Part shown: piece after piece, positions 59,271 to 64,000 of the stretch | How positions within the stretch are numbered: position 1 is the stretch's first letter | How the letters are laid out: each line of letters starts with the position of its first letter | Source of the DNA: Diaporthe sp. PMI_573 | Lineage: Eukaryota > Ascomycota > Sordariomycetes > Diaporthales > Diaporthaceae | DNA: 64,000 bases | Assembly (NCBI GenBank): GCA_021399435.1 | Contig: JAJTUP010000002.1 | Span: 3,596,001-3,660,000, forward strand | Reading direction: 5' to 3' | Made by a program: the position numbers and the translations under genes | The notes under the pieces: model-generated | The model's input: only the letters and a program-made list of their open reading frames with translations | What the model was told of the DNA's origin: nothing | The model's database searches: none

Positions 59271-61404
59271 ATGTTGACTACGTGGGTGAGAGATGCAGCC
59301 GCTGCTCTGGTCGGGTTCATCTCTTTTCTCGAGCCTACTATCGATCAGCAGCCGTTGATTGCTTCGAAAGCTTCAGGTTGTGTGAATGACCCCCAGAATC
59401 GAAATTGCTGGAAAGATGGATTTGACATCAAAACCGACTATGAGGCCTTCATCCCTGAAGGCAAACTTGTCGAGTACCATTTTACGATTTCAGAAGCTGA
59501 AATCGCACCCGACGGATATCTGACCAACGTCACTCTCGTCAATGGCCAATTTCCTGGCCCCAAAATCGAAGCAGATTGGGGTGACACCATTCGTGAGTCA
59601 TTTTGACGCAACTTTTAGAAAAGCAGTGGACGAGAGCTAACCATGTTGGGTTTTACCCAGGGGTCACCGTGTACAACAACTTGACCAACTTCAATGGCAC
59701 AGCTTTTCACTGGCATGGGATTCGCCAGTTCCAGACAAACTACTTGGACGGAGTTCCCGGTGTGACCCAATGCCCATCAAAGGTAGGATGCAAGAAGAGA
59801 ACCATAGCAACTTCCGGACCATGATCATTTTGACTGACTTCAGCATCGCAGCCGGGTGACACCCAAGTCTACGAGTTCCGAGCCATGCAGTATGGAACTG
59901 GATGGTATCATTCACATTATAGCTTGCAATGTGGGTAGAGAACCTTCGAACTTTTCCCAAACCCGTGGATGGCGCTAATGTTTTATACAGACACAAATGG
60001 GGCTCGTGGTCCAGTGGTCATCAACGGTCCATCCAGTGCGAATTATGACATTGATGTGGAACCTCTTCTCATCACGGACTGGTATCATGCGGATGCCTTC
60101 AGCTACTTCCATGAAGAGATCACGGATCACGCACACATTCCCACAGGCACTCTACTCAACGGCAAAGGTGTCTATGACTGCGATCCCGCTGCCGATCCCC
60201 GTTGTGTCAGTCCACCGGGTCAGCGCCATGAGATCCATTTCGAGCGAGGCAAAAAGCATAAACTACGCATTATCAGCAGCGCAAGCCTTGCGACTTATAA
60301 GTTTTGGATCGATGGACACAACTTTACTGTTGTTTCTGCGGATTATGTCGCGATTGAACCATACGTTACTGATGTGCTCATTCTTGGCGTCGGTAAGCTT
60401 CACTTTTCCCGTGGCTCGGAGCAGTGCAACAATTTCAGGACGTGAGAGGACTCTTGGCTAACTTCTCCACTTGCCATACAGCGCAACGCTACGAGGTTAT
60501 TGTCGAGGCTAATGCTGCCCTGGAGCATGGATCCAATTTCTGGATTCATGGAACTCATTGCGACGACATGATGCCCGTCCCCTGGGACACAAGAATCGGC
60601 ATAATCCGCTATGACCCCAACGACACGAGCGAGCCGTTTACGCCGTCAGCAGAGACGGCGCACCCCGGCTACGGTTGTAGAGACCCTCCTCCTTCCAGCC
60701 TCGTCCCAGTGGTACCACGTCACGTTGGCAACAATGTGAATGGATTCAGCCCCGAGGACTATCTGCAGGTTGGGCTCCAAAGCTGGCCCAATATCTCCGA
60801 CCCAAACTCGACCATACGGAAATGGGTCCTCGCCAACCGAACCCAGTACGTCGACTGGCGAGAGCCCAGTCTGCGCCAGCTGGTCTACGACGACGGCAAG
60901 ACCAACATGACGGATGAACAAGCCCCCATCGTCCTCGACTACGAAACAGGCGAGTGGGTCTACTTTGTCATCGAGGGCAACTTCACCATGCGCAACCCGT
61001 CGGGCGACCCGCGGCCCATCCCCCGCTCGGTGCACCCCATCCACCTCCACGGGCACGATTTCGTAATCCTGGCGCAGGGCGACGGCACGTTTGACCCGGC
61101 GACGGTGGTGCCGCTGCTCGATAACCCCGCCCGCAGGGACACGGTCAACCTCCCGATCGGCGGCTACGTGTGGATCGCCTTCCAGATCAACAACCCCGGC
61201 ACGTGGTTGATGCATTGCCACATTGCGTGGCATGCCAGCGCGGGCTTGTCGTTACAGTTTGTGGAGCAGCCGAGCAAGATTAAGGCACTGGTGGAGGAAG
61301 CTGGCGTGTTCCCTGAGATGGAGGATCGGTGTAAAGACTGGACGGAGTATTACAATAGTGTGAACGTGCCCGAGGGAGCTCTGCAGGAGGACTCGGGTAT
61401 TTAG
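59271..61404 (+). CDS. Ascomycete laccase (multicopper oxidase)
   Basis: Five exons, 59271-59592, 59661-59782, 59852-59930, 59991-60392 and 60482-61404, give 615 residues. Three cupredoxin domains carry all four copper motifs: HWHG (residues 124-127), WYHSHYS (His 168 and 170), [10 protein letters not shown] (near 493) and HCHIAWH (near 552). The residue axial to type-1 copper ([12 protein letters not shown]) is Leu, which goes with a higher redox potential. The C-terminus is DSGI, the ascomycete plug, with no extension. The N-terminus has a weakly hydrophobic segment that may be a signal peptide, and several N-glycosylation sites fit secretion. Laccases in polyketide clusters oxidise phenols to quinones or couple them into dimers, the likely role here. 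A full AflR-type site lies in its promoter region. Confidence 0.94.
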
Positions 61405-62684
61405 GTCACCGCGGAGCGTTCTTCAATGAACTTCAATATGGATAGATTTGACTATACTAGCAATAATTTGTTTATACGTAAAAGTCCTCTGATTCTGGCC
61501 GCCGTTTATGGGCATCTGCCAGGTGGTAGAATTAATATAGATTCCATCAAATAAACCAGTTGTTTTGCCAAGTCCCATCTTTGTGTCTTCTAGCTTTTCA
61601 TGGAAGCTTCAACTTTGTCTAGCTGACGCACCACCTCGGCGTGATCTGGCCGAGTCTGACTTATTCTTAGAGAGCCCGCCACGTCCTTCAACTCGTTAGC
61701 TATCACGATAAGAGACTAGCTAGGTGATGTATACTCATAGAGAGCAATTTAAAGACAGCATGGTGGCCACGAATGTACTGTCGCACGATGAAATTCGCTA
61801 TGATGTATAGGTTACCGATCCCTGAGGGGAGCATGTTCAGGTGGGATACACCAGAGCCATATAACTTAGCCAGTGGTTCGGCGTTTTGAAAGGCGTGATT
61901 CACTCACTTCTGTAGTGACTGGTGAAAGATTTGAATGAATGCGAATTTGGACAACGAAGCTTTCTCGTCAAACAAAGAGCGGCAAGCCCGCCCTGGCTTC
62001 TCAACACGGTGTAGCCCAGCTAGAACAGAGCGCTCGGGACGCGTCTGGGCGAGCAGCGCTACACTCGCCGTGAATCCTTCACCAATGTATGGAAGGTCGC
62101 ATGACGCATCACTCAAATTCCGTCGGCCACGTTCGAAGCCCCCCTCTTTACAATTGCAGCAAGATCGGCGACCAAATGAACAAACGAAAACTTTCGTTGC
62201 TACTCATCCACCACAACCACAGTCTGCCCGCTCGCTGCCTTGAAACACCACACATTGGATCGACTGAGGACCAAGACATCGAACCACATAATTCTGCCCC
62301 ACATGTACGGCCTTTACTGGTGGCCAGAAGCGAATGGTATGGCTAGGTCCGTTGACTGGAGCAGAGCGTAATTACAGGAGCAGAGCGTAGTTACAAGAGC
62401 AGAGTCTCCAAGGATGGCGCCACGGATACAATCAGCTATGAAACCCACGCTCTCCCTCATTAGTATCTACCTAACGAGATGGATAAATAGGTACAGTAAG
62501 CGTATTTTTGAACAAGATTAAGGTACCTTGTCGTTTTCTTGAAGGTATTAAAATATTTGACTGCCTAGGTACATCGGAAATTTCTAATTCAAAGTTTGGC
62601 TGTCTGATAGCAAAGTCTATTCTCCAATGAGAAAACACAAAAGGAGATATGTTGGTGAGGCCTGTAAGTCAATACTGCTACCAC
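61405..62684. other. Convergent intergenic region with short tandem repeat
   Basis: Lies between the laccase (plus) and the GMC gene (minus). Two 19-bp units, GGAGCAGAGCGTAATTACA and GGAGCAGAGCGTAGTTACA, sit in tandem at 62358-62395, with a third partial unit. No gene is supported. Confidence 0.55.
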
Positions 62685-64000
62685 TTATGCCTTCTCGTCG
62701 TCGTTGAGAATATCCTTGGCCGCCCGGTTGGCCAACGCGTAAACCGCGGACTGTGGATGGCAGGAAGTTGGGAAGGGAAACGCGCTGGAGTCGATGACAC
62801 GGATATTTTCCAGGCCCTTGATCCGCCAACGCTCATCAAGGACTTTGCCGAGGGCTACAGAGCCAACCGGGTGCGAGAAGGAGAAGGTTGCACCCTGGAT
62901 TGCCTTCCAGATGGCCTCGTCGGAGTCGAGCGGGAAGCCTGGGTACACCTCACCGACAGTTTTACTCTTGATAGAGTCGTGCTCGATGACCTCACGAAGC
63001 TTCTTGTACCCGTAGATGATGGCTGCCTTGTCTGCGTCGGTGCCGTAGTAGTTGGTGTTGATGAGAGGCTGGTCAGTGTAGCTGTCCGAACTCAGCTCCA
63101 CGCTTCCGGTGTACTCGGGCTGCACCAAGGCAACAAAGACCGTAATTGCACTTTCATTGGCCGGAATGAAGGGGACACCGCTATACTCGATCAACAAGTG
63201 CGGACGATCCGCAGGAAGATCAGTGTAATGCGTGGCGTTTTCAACATTGGCAAACTCCTCGTCAGGCACCCGGAATGTGCCGTAAACAAAGCCATTATTC
63301 CAACCCAGAGGGCCGCTGCGGTCCGTGGCATACTGATCTGCAGCCTGGGTAGACACGGTGGCGTTGCTAAGCCACTGAAACATTGTCGTGATGTCAGGCG
63401 TAACCAGGAGCTCGGTGACGGCGAAGGGGTGGTCGCGCAGGTTGCGGCCAACCTCAGGGCTATCGAGGACCACACTGATGCCGAGCTTAGATAGCTGCGC
63501 CTCAGGCCCAACACCAGAGAGCATCAGTAGCTTGGGGGTGTTGATGGCACCGCCACTGACAATCACCTCGTCGGCGTTGATTGTCTGCGTCTGGCCATCC
63601 AAGACGTACTCGACGCCCGTGGCAGTCTTGCCCTCGAAGTTGATCTTTTTCACCCATGCATTAGGAATGATCTTGACATTATCTCTTCCCATCGCGCTGA
63701 CGCCGAATGAGTTCCGAGCATACGACCTTCTGCGTTCCAGGGCATAGATGGATGCAATGCCCCTGTCGAGACCAATTCCGGTGCCGTCGTTCAAATCGGC
63801 CTGTTGCAAACCGAGCTCCGCCTCCACAGCGGTACTGAAGGGTTCTTCGAAGCCCCCCACGCCGCTGGTGCGGCTAACCTCTATTTCGCCGTTGCCGTAG
63901 GCGGTCTCGTTGACCACTTGTTCGTAGTCCGCGTCGAAAGTCTCCGTGTAGTGACTCACTTCGAGGAAGTCCTGGAGGATCGAGTTCCATGCCAAGCCCG
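62685..64000 (-). CDS. GMC oxidoreductase, C-terminal three quarters (5' end outside the window)
   Basis: A continuous minus-strand frame runs from the window edge to the stop at 62,685, about 437 residues, without introns. The GMC signature 2 is [21 protein letters not shown]. The substrate and C-terminal part has [13 protein letters not shown] and [19 protein letters not shown] then [14 protein letters not shown], where the active-site His-His/Asn pair of the family resides. The N-terminal Rossmann FAD motif and roughly 170-190 residues lie beyond 64,000. Members oxidise alcohols, including aryl alcohols, glucose and polyketide side chains. The gene is convergent with the laccase and could be a further oxidative step of the cluster; this is inferred from position only. 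Whether the protein is secreted cannot be seen. Confidence 0.88.
   Translation of the reverse strand, partial: GLAWNSILQDFLEVSHYTETFDADYEQVVNETAYGNGEIEVSRTSGVGGFEEPFSTAVEAELGLQQADLNDGTGIGLDRGIASIYALERRRSYARNSFGVSAMGRDNVKIIPNAWVKKINFEGKTATGVEYVLDGQTQTINADEVIVSGGAINTPKLLMLSGVGPEAQLSKLGISVVLDSPEVGRNLRDHPFAVTELLVTPDITTMFQWLSNATVSTQAADQYATDRSGPLGWNNGFVYGTFRVPDEEFANVENATHYTDLPADRPHLLIEYSGVPFIPANESAITVFVALVQPEYTGSVELSSDSYTDQPLINTNYYGTDADKAAIIYGYKKLREVIEHDSIKSKTVGEVYPGFPLDSDEAIWKAIQGATFSFSHPVGSVALGKVLDERWRIKGLENIRVIDSSAFPFPTSCHPQSAVYALANRAAKDILNDDEKA

Noticed and set aside
1..64000. tRNA, rRNA or CRISPR-like elements
   Set aside because: Reading both strands I found no cloverleaf-type sequence, rRNA segment or regularly spaced repeat array that I could support.

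Overview
The window reads as nuclear DNA of a filamentous ascomycete (Pezizomycotina, most likely a Sordariomycete). Support comes from short GT-AG introns of about 50-90 bases, GC-rich genes between AT-rich transposon relics whose decay looks like repeat-induced point mutation, and fungal families throughout: MIX23, the NatA subunit NAA15, sphingoid-base kinase, RRP1, a HET domain, AflR/AflS regulators and a non-reducing polyketide synthase. The species cannot be named from sequence alone.

Layout. (1) 1-10,916 is a housekeeping block: MIX23-like protein, NAA15, long-chain-base kinase with an apparent one-base frameshift, and RRP1. (2) 11,000-25,000 is a repeat-rich zone. It holds a decayed Ty1/copia element on the minus strand, three LTR copies of about 525 bp, an RTA1-family gene truncated by the element, one intact secreted FAD-linked oxidoreductase gene and a 5'-truncated SAT4-type membrane protein gene. 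(3) 25,900-31,000 carries an alpha/beta hydrolase, a LaeA-like methyltransferase and a truncated HET gene. (4) 31,132 to the window end is a polyketide biosynthetic gene cluster that runs off the right edge.

The cluster contains a non-reducing PKS (SAT-KS-AT-PT-ACP, no thioesterase), a divergent metallo-beta-lactamase-type thioesterase, a THN/versicolorin-reductase-like SDR, a scytalone-dehydratase-like protein, an NmrA-like oxidoreductase, a secreted FAD oxidoreductase, a NorA-like aldo-keto reductase, an AflS-like coactivator, an AflR-like Zn2Cys6 regulator, a 14-TM MFS exporter, an ascomycete laccase and a GMC oxidoreductase (partial). The PKS plus lactamase pair is the hallmark of the atrochrysone carboxylic acid/emodin family. 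Reductase and dehydratase would deoxygenate the tricyclic core, and the laccase and flavoenzymes would oxidise or couple it. I infer an anthraquinone- or dihydroanthracenone-type, possibly dimeric, pigment. No anthrone oxidase, EthD-type decarboxylase, P450 or O-methyltransferase is visible inside the cluster, so the product is not a simple copy of the emodin or monodictyphenone pathways. Sites of the AflR type (TCG-N5-CGA) lie in three intergenic regions serving four or more of these genes, which supports co-regulation. A decayed hAT transposon sits inside the cluster. All exon boundaries are manual readings of splice signals and reading frame.
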